This document shows positions 44,924-53,630 of a stretch of DNA of 64,000 nt, in pieces. Position numbers and translations under genes: made by a program. This DNA comes from an uncultured Oscillospiraceae bacterium. GTDB taxonomy: Bacteria > Bacillota > Clostridia > Oscillospirales > Acutalibacteraceae. The notes under the pieces were generated by a model. It saw nothing but the letters and a program-made list of their open reading frames with translations. It did not search any database and had not been told where the DNA came from. Where the stretch lies: contig URGJ01000005.1 of NCBI GenBank assembly GCA_900547445.1, forward strand, positions 3,424 to 67,423. The letters run 5' to 3'. How positions within the stretch are numbered: the first letter of the stretch is position 1; each line of letters opens with the position of its first letter.

Positions 44924-46957
44924 TTGAAAGACTATCCTATGAATCTCACACGGAGCATCGCCCTCTTAGGTCACGGCGGTTCAGGCAAAACCACCCTTGC
45001 GGAAGCAATACTTTGCTACGGCAAAGCAACCGAACGAATCGGCAAGACTGCTGACGGCACCTCCGTTATGGATTTTGACCCCGAAGAGAAAAAACGTAAA
45101 ACCTCTGTTTCCGCTTCTGTTTACGCGCTTGAAATCTCTAATCAGAAGCTTAATATTATAGACGCGCCCGGACTTTTCGATTTTGCAGGCGGCGTATGCG
45201 AGGCGCTCAGCGCGGCTGATACCGCGCTTATCGCTGTTTCGGGTAAATCAGGTCTTACCACGGGCGCAAAGCTCAGCTTTGCGAAGGCGCGCGCGGCGAA
45301 AAAGGCCGTCGCTTTCTTTGTCGGTAAGCTTGATTCCACCCACGCGCATTTTTACCGAGTAATTTCCGCTCTTGTGGGAAGCTATGGCGCGGTTATATGC
45401 CCTGTAACAATACCGTACCTTGAAAATGACGAGGTTAAATGCTACATAAATTTAATAGAAAACAAGGCGTATGCCTGCGACGGGCTTGAGTTAAAAGAGA
45501 TGCGTATGCCCGTAAGCCATGACGCCGACGAAATGCGCAGTATGCTGCTTGAGGCGGTCGCCACAACAGATGACGCCCTTATGGAAAAATATTTCGCGGG
45601 CGAGGAATTTACCCCCGAGGAAATTAAAACAGGACTCAAAAAAGGCGTTTGCTCGGGCGATATATGTCCCGTATTCGCGGGCGTTCAGCAGACGGGCGCG
45701 GCTGTTCCGATGCTCCTAGACGCTCTGCTTGAAATCACACCCTCCTCAGCGGATTCGCACTATTATCTTGCTGACGGCGAGGAAAAGCAATTTGACGAGA
45801 ACGGTGAAAACGCTCTGCTTGTATTTAAGACTATAGCCGACCCGTTTGTAGGCAAGCTTTCATACTTCAGGGTGCTTTCGGGTAGGATTAAAAACGATAC
45901 CCGCCTTATAAACAGCCGCACCGGCGCTGAGGAGCGCCTCTCAAAGGTTATGTGGCTCAAGGGCGGCAAGCAGGAGGATGCCGACTGTATAAAAGCGGGC
46001 GACATCGGCTCTGTTGCAAAGCTCGGAAACGTTTTAACCGGCGATACACTATCGTCTTCGGGAAAGGTATCCGCGGCTTCGGTAGAATTTCCCGCTCCCT
46101 GCCTTTCTGTGGCGGTTTATCCCAAGGCAAAGGGTGATGAGGAAAAAATCGCCGCCGCCTTTAACCGTATCGCCGAAGAAGACCCCACCATTTCGGTGCA
46201 TACCGACAGTGAAACCCATGAGCAGATTCTGTCAGCGCTGGGCGAGCAGCATATAGATGTAATCGTATCCCGACTGAAATCAAAATTCGGCGCGGAGGTT
46301 GAGCTTAAGAAGCCGAAAATCGCCTACCGCGAGACTATAAGAAAGCCCGTAAAGGTACAGGGCAGACATAAAAAGCAGTCGGGCGGTCACGGTCAGTTCG
46401 GCGATGTTTGGATTGAGTTTGAGCCCTGCGAGTCGGAAGAGCTTGTATTCGAGGAAAAGGTCTTCGGCGGCGCTGTACCCAAAAATTTCTTCCCTGCCGT
46501 TGAAAAGGGACTTCGCGAAAGCACGGCAAAGGGCGTGCTCGCGGGTTATCCTATGGTCGGAATTAAGGCTACCCTTGTTGACGGCTCGTACCACCCCGTC
46601 GATTCCTCGGAAATGGCATTTAAAACGGCGGCTTCAATCGCCTTTAAGGAGGGTATTCCGCAGGCGTCCCCCGTACTGCTTGAGCCTATCGGCACGCTTA
46701 AGGTGCTCGTTCCCGACGAAATGCTCGGCGATGTTATAGGCGATATAAACAAGCGCCGCGGCAGAATTATCGGTATGAATCCCGCCGAAAACAAAATGCA
46801 GGAGATTGTTGGCGAGGTGCCTATGGCTGAAATGTCAGACTTTGCGACGGCTATGCGCTCAATAACCCAAGGCACGGCTACCTTTACTCTAACTCCCGCG
46901 CGCTACGAGGAGGTTCCCGCCGCTCTTGCACAAAAAATAATTGACGAAGCAAATTAA
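44924..46957 (+). CDS. EF-G-like translation factor GTPase (EF-G2 subfamily)
   Basis: 677 residues with the five-domain EF-G layout. G1 is GHGGSGKTT (16-24); G3 reads DAPGLFDF where canonical EF-G has DTPGHVDF, so the catalytic His is Leu; G4 reads GKLD in place of NKMD. The DFDPEEKKRKTS switch-I form and the modified G3 recur in the clostridial EF-G paralogue group, so this is probably not the main fusA. The C-terminal domains IV-V (GGHGQFGDVWIEFEP, GRIIGMNP, FTLTPARYEEVP) are intact. The start is TTG behind AAAGGAG. The exact role is unknown. Confidence 0.85.
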   Translation: MKDYPMNLTRSIALLGHGGSGKTTLAEAILCYGKATERIGKTADGTSVMDFDPEEKKRKTSVSASVYALEISNQKLNIIDAPGLFDFAGGVCEALSAADTALIAVSGKSGLTTGAKLSFAKARAAKKAVAFFVGKLDSTHAHFYRVISALVGSYGAVICPVTIPYLENDEVKCYINLIENKAYACDGLELKEMRMPVSHDADEMRSMLLEAVATTDDALMEKYFAGEEFTPEEIKTGLKKGVCSGDICPVFAGVQQTGAAVPMLLDALLEITPSSADSHYYLADGEEKQFDENGENALLVFKTIADPFVGKLSYFRVLSGRIKNDTRLINSRTGAEERLSKVMWLKGGKQEDADCIKAGDIGSVAKLGNVLTGDTLSSSGKVSAASVEFPAPCLSVAVYPKAKGDEEKIAAAFNRIAEEDPTISVHTDSETHEQILSALGEQHIDVIVSRLKSKFGAEVELKKPKIAYRETIRKPVKVQGRHKKQSGGHGQFGDVWIEFEPCESEELVFEEKVFGGAVPKNFFPAVEKGLRESTAKGVLAGYPMVGIKATLVDGSYHPVDSSEMAFKTAASIAFKEGIPQASPVLLEPIGTLKVLVPDEMLGDVIGDINKRRGRIIGMNPAENKMQEIVGEVPMAEMSDFATAMRSITQGTATFTLTPARYEEVPAALAQKIIDEAN

Positions 46958-46962
46958 AACAC

Positions 46963-46986
46963 TCGGCTCCCTTAATAGGGAGCCGA
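46963..46986 (+). terminator. Probable terminator after EF-G-like gene
   Basis: TCGGCTCCCT-TAAT-AGGGAGCCGA, a perfect 10-bp stem 6 bp after the stop; the T-run is displaced by about 12 bases. Confidence 0.65.
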
Positions 46987-47087
46987 AAACAATTTAAATT
47001 TTTTTTGCATTTAAAGGCAAATTAAAATCCGTTTTTTCTATTGTATAGCATTGTATTTTTTCACCGATAATATTTTAGGGTGATAAA

Positions 47088-47480
47088 ATGCAAAAAGGAA
47101 AAATTAAATTTATGCTTTTTTCAATAGGTGCTGTGGGCTACGGCTTAATTGAAATAATCTGGCGGGGCTACACCCATTGGTCAATGTTAGGCGCCGGCGG
47201 TATATGCTTTATGTTCTTCGGAACGATAAGCGAAAAATTCAAAAAAGCGGGGCTTTTCGTCAAGAGTCTTATAGGCAGCACCTTTGTAACGGGAATAGAG
47301 TTTGTCTTCGGTGTTGTCTTCAATATCATTTTAAAAAAGAACGTCTGGGACTACAGCAAAATGCCGATGAACATAGGCGGTCAGATTTGTATGCCATACT
47401 CCTGCCTTTGGGTGCTTTTGAGCCTTGTCTGCATACCGTTTGCGGGAAAACTCAATAAGCGATTGAAAAAACTGAAATAA
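47088..47480 (+). CDS. Small integral membrane protein (putative ABC transporter permease, CmpB-like, PF06541 type)
   Basis: 130 residues with four membrane helices. GYGLIEIIWRGYTHWSMLGAGG, NVWDYSKMPMNIGGQICMPYS and LWVLLSLVCIPFAG match the small clostridial membrane family often annotated as a putative ABC permease. No ATPase partner is adjacent. The function is unknown. Confidence 0.65.
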   Translation: MQKGKIKFMLFSIGAVGYGLIEIIWRGYTHWSMLGAGGICFMFFGTISEKFKKAGLFVKSLIGSTFVTGIEFVFGVVFNIILKKNVWDYSKMPMNIGGQICMPYSCLWVLLSLVCIPFAGKLNKRLKKLK

Positions 47481-47504
47481 GTGGTATAATAACTTTAAAC
47501 CGAC

Positions 47505-47634
47505 GGCGGTGGAACGCCGCCGAAATGCCACAGGCATTTGAAAACTTGCGTTTTCGTTTAAAAACATTGAATCACTAAATCTGCCGCACTGCGGTGCGGC
47601 AACGGCTTTGCCGTTTCAAAGGCTAACGCCTTTG
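47505..47634. repeat. Cluster of six consecutive short hairpins
   Basis: In order: GGCGG/CCGCC (47505-47521); AAATGCC-aca-GGCATTT (47523-47539); GAAAAC-ttgc-GTTTTC (47540-47555); TGCCGCAC-tgcg-GTGCGGCA (47582-47601); AACGGC-ttt-GCCGTT (47601-47615); CAAAGGC-taac-GCCTTTG (47617-47634). Five of the six stems are perfect, with 3-4 base loops, packed almost end to end between the membrane-protein gene and alr. Confidence 0.85.
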
Positions 47635-47681
47635 GATTTATGATATAATATTTATATATTACTTGCAAGGTGGAACGCATT

Positions 47682-48821
47682 TTGGATTTTCTGCACAGAA
47701 CCTGGGCTGAGATTGATATCGATGCCCTTGTACATAATTTTGACATTATTAAAAAGGAAGCCGCAGGCGCAAAGCTTATGGCGGTCGTAAAGGCGGATGC
47801 CTACGGCCACTCGGCACGAATTGTCGCCCCCATACTCGAACAGCACGGCGCGGACGCTTTCGCCGTTTCAAATATCGAGGAGGCAATTACGCTTCGCGGC
47901 TGCGGGATAACAAGACCTATTTTAATTTTAGGCTATACCCCTGTGAGTATGGCGGCACAGCTCTATTTAAACGACATTTCACAATGCGTTTACTCCCCTG
48001 AATATGCCGACGCGTTATCGGAAAGAGCCTGTGCGGACGGAGTCAAGGTAAAGGTGCATATAAAGCTTGACACCGGTATGAGCCGTTTAGGGTTTGATTG
48101 CCGTGACGAAAAGCTTTCGGGAATCGAGGACGCTGTAACCGCCGCAAGGCTAAAGGGCTTTATTTTCGAGGGGATTTTCACCCACTTTGCGGCATCAGAC
48201 CGCACCGAAACAAGCGAGGACGGCTTTACCGATAAGCAGTATTCCCGCTTTTGTACCGCCGCAGAGCGGTTTGAAAAGGCGGGGATCAGGCCGAAATACC
48301 GCCATTGCTGTAACTCCGCCGCCTTTTGCCTTGACAGCGACAAGCATTTTGATATGTGCCGACCGGGTATTATACTCTACGGTCTTACCCCATCGAGCGA
48401 TTTAAAGCTAAAGGAAGCTTTTGTTCCCGTTATGACCGTAAAATCGGTTGTATCAATGGTAAAAACAATTAAAAAGGGCGACACTGTAAGCTACGGCAGA
48501 ACCTTTACGGCGGAAAAAGAAATGAAAATCGCAACCGTTACGGCAGGCTATGCCGACGGCTATCCGAGACTGCTTTCAAATAAAGGCTATGTACTTATAA
48601 ACGGCAAAAGGGCAAATATAATCGGCAGGGTCTGTATGGACCAAATGGCGGTTGACGTTTCGGATATAGATAATGTAAAGCAGGGCGACGAGGTTATCCT
48701 CTTCGGCAAAGCACTTCCCGTAGAGGAGCTTGCCGATATGTGCGGCACAATCAATTATGAAATTATATGCGGAATTTCTCCGCGAGTGCCGAGAATTACG
48801 GTAAAAGGAAAAAAAGAATGA
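47682..48821 (+). CDS. alr: Alanine racemase
   Basis: Interconverts L- and D-alanine with PLP for cell-wall synthesis. 379 residues from TTG at 47682, eight bases behind AAGGTGG; a GTG at 47670 overlaps that site and is less likely. The PLP lysine is in AVVKADAYGHS (K37), the catalytic tyrosine in VSYGRTF, and RPGIILYG and GRVCMDQMAVDVS are conserved. Its stop overlaps the start of the glycerol-kinase relic (ATGA). Confidence 0.93.
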   Translation: MDFLHRTWAEIDIDALVHNFDIIKKEAAGAKLMAVVKADAYGHSARIVAPILEQHGADAFAVSNIEEAITLRGCGITRPILILGYTPVSMAAQLYLNDISQCVYSPEYADALSERACADGVKVKVHIKLDTGMSRLGFDCRDEKLSGIEDAVTAARLKGFIFEGIFTHFAASDRTETSEDGFTDKQYSRFCTAAERFEKAGIRPKYRHCCNSAAFCLDSDKHFDMCRPGIILYGLTPSSDLKLKEAFVPVMTVKSVVSMVKTIKKGDTVSYGRTFTAEKEMKIATVTAGYADGYPRLLSNKGYVLINGKRANIIGRVCMDQMAVDVSDIDNVKQGDEVILFGKALPVEELADMCGTINYEIICGISPRVPRITVKGKKE

Positions 48822-48868
48822 AAAAGTATATTCTCGCCCTCGACGAGGGAGAGACAAGTGACCGCTAA
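48818..48868 (+). pseudogene. Relic of a glycerol kinase N-terminus
   Basis: Sixteen codons, MKKYILALDEGETSDR, then TAA. Glycerol kinases begin with a nearly identical block (YILALDQGTTSSR). Nothing further of the kinase follows; the next 43 bp lead to the hydrolase start. It looks like the residue of a deletion that fused alr's end with the hydrolase gene. The stretch is short, so the identification is tentative. Confidence 0.55.
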
Positions 48869-48911
48869 AGCGCACAAGCTTTTTCCGAAAAAGCTTAAGG
48901 AGACAACAGCT

Positions 48912-49838
48912 ATGACCTATGAAATTAAGTCTATCGAGGTACAAAGTACCGATAATATTCACACCCTTAAGGGGCTAATCTACATTCCCGAGGGCGAAAT
49001 CAAGGGGATTTTTCACCTTGTTCACGGTATGTGCGAATATATCGGGCGCCACGCGCACATATTTGCCTCCCTTGCAGAGCGCGGCTATGTCTGCTGCGGC
49101 TACGATAATTTAGGTCACGGCAAAACCGCAAGGGACGAAAACGAGCTCGGCTTTATCGCCCACCGCGACGGCTGGAAATATCTTGTAAGGGATGTAAAAG
49201 CGTTTGAGGACGCGGTCAAAAAGATATATCCCGATATACCGCTTTGCCTTATGGGACATTCTATGGGCTCTTTTATTGCGCGACTCGCCGCCGAAAATTA
49301 CGGTGACGGAATCGAAAAATTCATTATCTGCGGTACGGGCGGTCCAAACCCCGCGGCTCCCTTCGGTCTTCTAGCTACCGATATTATGCGGCTTTTAAAG
49401 GGAGAAAAGCATAAATCCGAGCTTGTGAATAAATTAGCCTTCGGCGCTTACAACAAGCGTTTTGACGGGAATTCCGAATTTGAGTGGATTACAACCGACC
49501 GCGAAGTAATAAATAAATATGCGGCGGACAAATACTGTAATTTTAAGTTCACGGTCTCGGCAATGCACGACCTTGTAAAGCTTAATCAGCTTGCAAACCG
49601 CCCCGCGTGGTTTAAAAATATCCGAAAGGATTTGCCCATTCTGCTGATTTCGGGCAGCGACGACCCCGTGGGCGCTTACGGCAAGGGCGTGACAAGGGTT
49701 TATAACAAGCTTAAAGCCGCCGGTGTAAAGGACGTAACGCTAAAGCTTTACGACGGCTGCCGCCACGAAATCCATAACGACTCCTGCAAGAATCAGGTTA
49801 TAAACGATATTGCGGAGTTTACCCTAAATAAGCCATAA
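48912..49838 (+). CDS. Alpha/beta hydrolase, monoacylglycerol-lipase-like (Hydrolase_4)
   Basis: 308 residues from ATG behind AAGGAG. FHLVHGMCEYIGRHAHIFASLAERG is the oxyanion-hole region, GHSMGS holds the nucleophile Ser, SGSDDPVG the Asp and GCRHEIHND the His, so the triad is complete. There is no signal peptide. The substrate may be monoacylglycerol or lysophospholipid. It is followed by a terminator. Confidence 0.85.
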   Translation: MTYEIKSIEVQSTDNIHTLKGLIYIPEGEIKGIFHLVHGMCEYIGRHAHIFASLAERGYVCCGYDNLGHGKTARDENELGFIAHRDGWKYLVRDVKAFEDAVKKIYPDIPLCLMGHSMGSFIARLAAENYGDGIEKFIICGTGGPNPAAPFGLLATDIMRLLKGEKHKSELVNKLAFGAYNKRFDGNSEFEWITTDREVINKYAADKYCNFKFTVSAMHDLVKLNQLANRPAWFKNIRKDLPILLISGSDDPVGAYGKGVTRVYNKLKAAGVKDVTLKLYDGCRHEIHNDSCKNQVINDIAEFTLNKP

Positions 49839-49842
49839 GCTA

Positions 49843-49871
49843 AGCCCCCGAAGCAATAAGCCTCGGGGGCT
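49843..49871. terminator. Terminator between convergent hydrolase and ABC exporter genes
   Basis: AGCCCCCGA...TCGGGGGCT, 5 bp after the hydrolase stop. Confidence 0.85.
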
Positions 49872-49879
49872 GTCGTGTT

Positions 49880-51610
49880 TTACTGCGCAAACTGGCTGTT
49901 ATAAAGCTCGGCGTAAAAGCCGTTTTTGCTAAGCAATTCCTCGTGGGTGCCCTGCTCGTATACCCTGCCGTCCTTCATAACAAGTATGCAGTCGGCGTCG
50001 CGTATCGTCGAAAGTCTATGCGCCACAACAAATGAAGTTCTGCCCTCCATAAGCCGTAAAAAGGCGTCCTGCACCTTAATTTCGGTGCGGGTGTCGATTG
50101 AGGAGGTCGCCTCGTCTAAAATCAGCATCGGCGGCTTCATAAGCATTACCCTCGCGATACACAAAAGCTGGCGTTCGCCCTCCGAAAGCCCGTCGTCGTC
50201 GCCTATCACGGTGTCGTACCCGTTTTTAAGCCGCTTTATAAAGCTGTGGGCGCGGGCGGCCTTGGCGGCGGCGATTATTTCCTCATCGGTAGCGTTCGGC
50301 TTACCGAAAGCGATATTTTCCTTAACCGTACCCTTTTTAATCCAGGTGTCCTGAAGCACCATTCCGAAATGGGTTCTAAGAGACTCACGGGTGATATTCT
50401 TAATATCCTCGCCGTCCACGGTTATACTGCCTGAATCGACATCGTAAAACCGCAGGAGCAGATTAATAAGTGTGGTTTTGCCGCAGCCCGTGGGACCTAC
50501 CACCGCGATTTTTTTGCCGGCGGGGGCGAAAAAGTCAAAGCCCTCGATAAGCTTTTTATTCTTATCGTAGGAAAAGGCAACATTGTTAAAGGCAACATCT
50601 CCCTTGGGATTATCAAGCGCCCTATTTCCGCTGTCGGAGACCTCCGGCTGTTCATCGATAAGCTCGAAAATTCTGGCGGCACAGGCAAGCGCATTTTGAA
50701 GCTCGGTTATAACGCTTGAAATCTCGTTAAAGGGCTTTGTGTACTGGTTTGAATAGGCAAGAAAGCTCACAAAGCCGCCCACCGTCATTATGCCATTTAC
50801 CGCGAAAATTCCGCCCACAAGCCCCACAACTGCGTAAATTATATTGTTTATGAACCGCGTTGTCGGGTTAGTAAGTGAAGAAAAGAATATCGCCTTTAAA
50901 GAATAACGGCGAAGTCTTTCATTGATTTCATCAAAATCATCGACCGTTTTTTGCTCTTTAGAGAATGCCTGAACGGTCTTTTGGTTAGTTATCATCTCGT
51001 TTATAAAGGCGGTTTGCTCGCCCCGCGTTTCCGACTGCTTTTTAAACATATCGTAGCTTCTTTTGGCTATAAACCGCGCGGTAAATAGTGAAAGCGGAGT
51101 CAACACCACCACCGCCAGCGCTAAAGGAGGTGAAATAGTAAGCATAAATACAAGGGTGACGATAATCGTTACAACCCCTGTAAAAAGCTGTGAAAATCCT
51201 AAAATCAAGCCGTCCGCGAACTGCTCGGCATCGGCGATTACACGGCTTACAATGTCGCCGTGGGGGTGGGCGTCCGCAAAGGCTACGGGAAGAGCCTGCA
51301 GATGCGAAAATGCGCGGTCTCTAAGCTCACGCACCGTATTGTAAGCTATGCGGTTGTTTATGACCGTCATCAGCCAGTTAAGCAACGCGCTCAAAACAGC
51401 ACAGATTAAAATACCGAGAAGCGATTTTTTTACTACTGAGAAATTCACCCCGCCAATGCTTGCTATTCCGTCAATCGCGTTGCCCGCAAGCACGGGTATA
51501 TAAAGGGTTAGAATAACGCTCGCGACCGATATTATAAGGGATAAAATAAGGGAGACCTTAAAGTGACCTATAACCGACAAAACCCGCTTTAAAACCGATT
51601 TATTTTTCAT
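49880..51610 (-). CDS. ABC exporter half-transporter with catalytic site (heterodimer partner B)
   Basis: 576 residues: six membrane helices then an ATPase domain with Walker A GPTGCGKTT, signature LSEGERQ (degenerate from LSGGQ), Walker B MLILDEATSSID with catalytic Glu, and switch His in VVAHRLSTI. It overlaps its partner by 4 bp. Together they match heterodimeric multidrug/lipid exporters such as BmrCD and TM287/288. The substrate is unknown. Confidence 0.88.
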   Translation of the reverse strand: MKNKSVLKRVLSVIGHFKVSLILSLIISVASVILTLYIPVLAGNAIDGIASIGGVNFSVVKKSLLGILICAVLSALLNWLMTVINNRIAYNTVRELRDRAFSHLQALPVAFADAHPHGDIVSRVIADAEQFADGLILGFSQLFTGVVTIIVTLVFMLTISPPLALAVVVLTPLSLFTARFIAKRSYDMFKKQSETRGEQTAFINEMITNQKTVQAFSKEQKTVDDFDEINERLRRYSLKAIFFSSLTNPTTRFINNIIYAVVGLVGGIFAVNGIMTVGGFVSFLAYSNQYTKPFNEISSVITELQNALACAARIFELIDEQPEVSDSGNRALDNPKGDVAFNNVAFSYDKNKKLIEGFDFFAPAGKKIAVVGPTGCGKTTLINLLLRFYDVDSGSITVDGEDIKNITRESLRTHFGMVLQDTWIKKGTVKENIAFGKPNATDEEIIAAAKAARAHSFIKRLKNGYDTVIGDDDGLSEGERQLLCIARVMLMKPPMLILDEATSSIDTRTEIKVQDAFLRLMEGRTSFVVAHRLSTIRDADCILVMKDGRVYEQGTHEELLSKNGFYAELYNSQFAQ

Positions 51611-53334
51611 ATTCCCGCCGCCTCGCTTTCAAGCTGTGAAGCACAGATTTCCTTATAAACCTCGCAGGTTTTTAAAAGCTCCTCATTTGTGCCTATGCCA
51701 ACGCACTCGCCCTCGTCAAGCACGGCGATAATATCGGCGTTTCTTATGGCGGAAACCCGCTGTGAAACGGTTATCACCGTCGGCGAAAAATCGGTGTTTT
51801 TCAAAGCCGAGTTAAGCGCGGCGCTTGTAGCATAGTCAAGGGCGCTTGCCGAATCGTCAAGTATTAGTATTTCGGGCTTCCTGACTAAAGCTCGGGCAAT
51901 AGTCATTCGCTGTCTCTGCCCTCCCGAAAGGTTTTTGCCTTCCTGCTCAAGACAGAAATCAAGCTGACCCGACTTATCAAGTATCATCTGACTAGCCTGT
52001 GCGGTCTCTAACGCCTGCCATATTTCCTCATCTGTTGCGTCAGGCTTTCCGAAGCGGATATTATCCCTTACAGTACCCTTAAAGAGCGCCTTTTTCTGGG
52101 AAACCACGCCTATTTTATTTCTAAGCGCGGTAATATCGTAATGCTTTACATCAACGCCGTCAACCAGCACACTGCCGTCGGTTACATCGTAAAACCTCGG
52201 TATTAAATTTACAAGCGAGCTTTTGCCCGAGCCTGTCGAGCCGATAATGCCGATAGTTTGCCCCCGCTTAACTTTAAGATTAATATTGCTAAGGGCGTTC
52301 CCGCCCCCGCCGTAGGAAAGGCTTGCGTTATTAAATTCAATGGCATAGGGGCTGTTCAAATCGCCCTCTTTAAGCTTGCCCGACGGCATATCGGGCTTAA
52401 TATCCAAGACCGACTGTATACGATTTCCGCAGGCAATCGCCTTTGTTACAGAGATTATAAGGTTTGCAAGCTTTACAAGCTCAACCAAAATCTGCGACAT
52501 ATAGTTGTACTGCGCCACAACCTCGCCGCTTGTCGCTCCACCGATATTTACCCTTATTCCGCCGATATATATTATCGCTATTATCGCTATGTTGATTATA
52601 AGCACGGTTACGGGATTTAAAAATGCGGAAATTTTGCCCACCGCAATCTGCATATCAGAAAGCGCTCGGTTTTGCGTGTTGAAATCCGAGATTTCCTCTT
52701 CTTCCTTGCAAAATGCACGCACTACGCGAGTGCCCGAAAGGTTTTCGCGGGTTTTCGCCAGCACGCCGTCAAGCCTTTGCTGTACCTTGCGGTAAAGGGG
52801 AATACAGACAAGCATTATCGCAAATATTATGACCGCTAATATAGGCACGGCGACCGCGAAGACAAGGGCGGTGGGTACATCCACCGTAAACGCCATTATC
52901 ACCGCGCCGAAAACGACAATCGGGGAACGCAAAACAAGTCGGAAGGTAAGGTTTACCCCCGACTGCACCTGATTAATGTCCCCCGTAAGCCTTGTAATAA
53001 GGGTCGGCGCGCCTATTTCGTCAAGCTGTGAAAAGGACAGCTTACCTATATGGGAGAACACCGCGTGCCGCACCTTAGCGGAAAAGCCCACCGCGGCTTT
53101 AGCGGCAAAATACTGCGCCGCAACAGCGCATACAAGCCCCAATATAGCAAAAATACCCAGCACACCGCACATTTTAAGAATATACGGCTTATTTCCGCCC
53201 GCAATTCCGTTATCGATAACAGCCGCAACAATAAGCGGAACGATAAGCTCAAAAACCGCCTCGGTCAGCTTGAAAAACGGTGCTAAAACACATTCCTTTT
53301 TGTAATTTTTTAAATACTTTAACAGTTTAAACAT
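51607..53334 (-). CDS. ABC exporter half-transporter with degenerate site (heterodimer partner A)
   Basis: 575 residues: six membrane helices, Walker A GSTGSGKSS, canonical signature LSGGQRQR, but Walker B reads LILDDSASALD (Asp for the catalytic Glu) and the switch His is Gln (VSQRVSAI). Paired with the next gene's LSEGERQ, this gives one competent and one degenerate ATP site, the standard arrangement of heterodimeric exporters. It is translated first. Confidence 0.88.
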   Translation of the reverse strand: MFKLLKYLKNYKKECVLAPFFKLTEAVFELIVPLIVAAVIDNGIAGGNKPYILKMCGVLGIFAILGLVCAVAAQYFAAKAAVGFSAKVRHAVFSHIGKLSFSQLDEIGAPTLITRLTGDINQVQSGVNLTFRLVLRSPIVVFGAVIMAFTVDVPTALVFAVAVPILAVIIFAIMLVCIPLYRKVQQRLDGVLAKTRENLSGTRVVRAFCKEEEEISDFNTQNRALSDMQIAVGKISAFLNPVTVLIINIAIIAIIYIGGIRVNIGGATSGEVVAQYNYMSQILVELVKLANLIISVTKAIACGNRIQSVLDIKPDMPSGKLKEGDLNSPYAIEFNNASLSYGGGGNALSNINLKVKRGQTIGIIGSTGSGKSSLVNLIPRFYDVTDGSVLVDGVDVKHYDITALRNKIGVVSQKKALFKGTVRDNIRFGKPDATDEEIWQALETAQASQMILDKSGQLDFCLEQEGKNLSGGQRQRMTIARALVRKPEILILDDSASALDYATSAALNSALKNTDFSPTVITVSQRVSAIRNADIIAVLDEGECVGIGTNEELLKTCEVYKEICASQLESEAAGI

Positions 53335-53404
53335 ATATCAATCCCCGATAAATAATAACATTATTGTTTTCCCTTTTCAAGCCCCTATGCCGAATATTTT
53401 AAAT

Positions 53405-53446
53405 CCCGCACCGATTTATCGGATTTTTTCAATAAATCGGTGCGGG
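53405..53446 (-). terminator. Terminator of the rhamnose operon
   Basis: CCCGCACCGATTTAT...ATAAATCGGTGCGGG, a perfect 15-bp stem with 12-base loop, directly after the ribbon-helix-helix gene. Confidence 0.88.
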
Positions 53447-53451
53447 TTGAA

Positions 53452-53628
53452 TTAATTGTTCTTTTCTTCCATATTATCCAATGCGTATTTACAGCATTGC
53501 AGAACCAGTAAATTAAAGGAAATATTATTATCGGTTGCCGTTTTATTGAGTTTCTCAAACAAAGACTCGGTAAAACGCACCGTCCTCGCTACATTCGCGC
53601 TCTTTAGCTCGTTATCTATCTTGAACAT
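53452..53628 (-). CDS. Small ribbon-helix-helix-like protein at the end of the rha operon
   Basis: 58 residues, shorter than most gene finders accept. I translated it by hand: MFKIDNELKSANVARTVRF, then TESLFEKLNKTATDNN and ISFNLLVLQCCKYALDN. A short beta strand (VARTVRFT) followed by two helices is the Arc/MetJ ribbon-helix-helix pattern, usually a DNA-binding dimer. It starts 2 bp after the rhaD stop and ends before a strong terminator. It may regulate the operon or be unrelated. Confidence 0.7.
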   Translation of the reverse strand: MFKIDNELKSANVARTVRFTESLFEKLNKTATDNNISFNLLVLQCCKYALDNMEEKNN

Positions 53629-53630
53629 CA

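Noticed and set aside
47505..47634. CRISPR array or tRNA-like structure
   Set aside because: The hairpins differ from each other, have no constant repeats or spacers, and do not fold as a cloverleaf.
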